A DNA stretch of 16,503 bases from Pedobacter sp. UBA1951 (lineage in GTDB: Bacteria; Bacteroidota; Bacteroidia; Sphingobacteriales; Sphingobacteriaceae). Positions 15,120 to 16,503 of the stretch are shown here, in pieces. Made by a program: the position numbers and the translations under genes. The stretch spans positions 1 to 16,503 of the forward strand of contig DDEP01000246.1 in NCBI GenBank assembly GCA_002336465.1, written 5' to 3'. Position 1 is the first letter of the stretch; every line of letters starts with the position of its first letter. The notes under the pieces were generated by a model. It worked only from the letters and a program-made list of their open reading frames with translations. It did no database searches and had not been told where the DNA came from.

Positions 15120-16478
15120 ATGTTTTACCAGCGTTTTACTTTCAGACTTATTGTTAAGCTTTTATTTATAAATCTGCTGGCAATCTTATTATTTTTTCTG
15201 ATACGCGAAACGCAATTATGGTTTACCATTATAGGTATAGGTCTAGTGCTCATCATAGCCATTGTTTCTTTATACTATTATATTAATCAAATCAAAGAAG
15301 ACATCCGCCGTTTTACACTGGCCGTTAAAACCAAAGACCATACTCTAAATTTTAGGAACAAAGCTACTCGGGGCAGTTTTCCTGAATTGTACGAATCTTT
15401 CAATGAAATTATTGATATGCATAAAAATGTTCAGTTAGAACAAGATGCCATATCTCTGTTGATCAAAACCATATTAGAACAAGTTCCGGTTGGCGTAGTG
15501 GTTTTAAAAACACAAACCCCTGATTGGGAAAAAGCACAGATTACTTTTTTTAATCTTGCGGCAAGTAATTTATTGGGTGTGCCTTCTTACAGTTACTGGC
15601 ATCGGTTTAAACAACATTTGCCCCATTTTGCTGTAGAGATTGAGAAAATTGCACAGGGTGGCAAAAGATTTTTGGAACTTAAGATCCAGGAAAAAATCGT
15701 GCAATTATCTATAGAAGTAATTCCTTTAAATCTTTACGGAGCAGACTATAAAATCATTTCATTTAAAAACATCAAAGACGAAATTGAGCAAAAAGAAACC
15801 GAAGCTTGGAATCGCTTGGTAGGTGTAATCTCTCATGAGATTTTGAATTCAATTACCCCAATCAGTTCTCTATCTGATACAGCCAACCAGATGATCACAC
15901 ATAAAGATCATTTAACCGAAGAAGAATTATTTGATTTGAAATCGGCTTTGCAAACCATTAAAAAGAGGTCTGAGGGTTTATTACAGTTTGTGAATGATTA
16001 CAGGCTTATTGCCGAATTGCCTACGCCTAACCGAGAAGCTATTACCATGAGCGAGGTATTGAGTCACATCAAGACCCTGATGTTGCCCATGGTTAAATCT
16101 AAGGGAATTGTTTTTGATGTGAAGAATACTTCATCTAAAATTACGCTGATGGTAGATTTCAAATTGATTGAACAAGCATTGATCAACCTGATCACCAACA
16201 GTATTTATGCGTTAGAAGAAACAGAACATCCATGTATAGAAATCAATTACCATCTTGCCGATAATAAAATACACTTAAACGTTACAGATAATGGGCGAGG
16301 TATCGAACCTGAGAAAATAGATAAACTCTTCGTGCCTTTCTACACCACAAGAAAAAACGGTTCTGGTATTGGATTAACCATTACACGCAACATCATGAAA
16401 ATGCACAATGGTAATATAGAAGTGGTTTCTGAACCACAGAAGCACACTACATTTTCTTTAATTTTTAATTATCAGTAA
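15120..16478 (+). CDS. Membrane sensor histidine kinase (NtrB-like partner of the regulator)
   Basis: This 452-residue kinase has two adjacent membrane helices (about 10-27 and 33-54) joined by only about five residues, so it has essentially no periplasmic domain. A linker (55-105) and a PAS-like domain (about 108-215) lead to the phospho-acceptor region VISHEILNSITP, with His239. The ATP-binding domain follows, with N-box NLITNS (356-361), G1 DNGRGI (390-395) and G2 GSGIGL (414-419). All catalytic boxes look intact. It is encoded 54 bases after the regulator gene and is presumed to phosphorylate its Asp54. The lack of an external sensor suggests that it detects a membrane or cytoplasmic signal, or a protein partner such as the neighbouring transporter. 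The remaining 25 bases to the window end show nothing convincing. Confidence 0.93.
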   Translation: MFYQRFTFRLIVKLLFINLLAILLFFLIRETQLWFTIIGIGLVLIIAIVSLYYYINQIKEDIRRFTLAVKTKDHTLNFRNKATRGSFPELYESFNEIIDMHKNVQLEQDAISLLIKTILEQVPVGVVVLKTQTPDWEKAQITFFNLAASNLLGVPSYSYWHRFKQHLPHFAVEIEKIAQGGKRFLELKIQEKIVQLSIEVIPLNLYGADYKIISFKNIKDEIEQKETEAWNRLVGVISHEILNSITPISSLSDTANQMITHKDHLTEEELFDLKSALQTIKKRSEGLLQFVNDYRLIAELPTPNREAITMSEVLSHIKTLMLPMVKSKGIVFDVKNTSSKITLMVDFKLIEQALINLITNSIYALEETEHPCIEINYHLADNKIHLNVTDNGRGIEPEKIDKLFVPFYTTRKNGSGIGLTITRNIMKMHNGNIEVVSEPQKHTTFSLIFNYQ

Positions 16479-16503
16479 TTCATAGTTGAACTATTGAATC
16501 GAA

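Noticed and set aside
16482..16494. 13-base palindrome ATAGTTGAACTAT after the kinase gene
   Set aside because: Six-base arms around one central base are expected a few times by chance in a window of this size, there is no U-run for a terminator, and the sequence ends nine bases later.

Overview
The window looks like chromosomal DNA of a Bacteroidota bacterium, most likely Sphingobacteriaceae (Pedobacter/Mucilaginibacter-like). The basis is AT-rich DNA, A-rich leaders without clear Shine-Dalgarno sequences, TAnnTTTG-type promoter elements, and protein families (about 790-residue MacB-type permeases starting MFKLNLKIALRN and ending DALKYE) typical of that group. The genus is inferred from gene style only. 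No RNA gene, insertion sequence or CRISPR array was found.

Layout. From 13.5 kb down to the left edge, everything is on the minus strand and reads as one long operon: periplasmic adaptor (12288-13532), stand-alone ABC ATPase (11479-12177), three large permeases (9048-11426, 6587-8950, 4114-6483), a secreted S41-family peptidase (2578-4044), a fourth permease (111-2480), and the first four codons of a fifth permease running off the left edge (1-12). Divergently, on the plus strand, lie an NtrC-type response regulator (13695-15065) and a membrane histidine kinase (15120-16478).

How the parts fit. Adaptor, ATPase and permeases are the inner-membrane and periplasmic parts of a MacAB-type efflux or envelope-export machine whose ATPase is a separate protein. 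No TolC-type outer-membrane gene is in the window. The kinase has almost no periplasmic part, and its regulator is of the sigma-54 activator class. A sigma-54-like element (GG-N10-GC, 13559-13574) sits directly in front of the adaptor gene, pointing into the operon, with a small dyad about 100 bp upstream of its predicted start point. The simplest model is that the kinase/regulator pair switches on the transporter operon through RpoN, perhaps sensing the transporter itself.

The most unusual structure is a degenerate 7-bp tandem repeat (plus strand about GTTNTTC; mRNA sense about GAANAAC) in all five spacers that follow a permease or the peptidase gene. It is absent from the two spacers before the first permease. 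In three spacers the repeat runs in exact 7-bp phase through the stop codon of the preceding permease gene.
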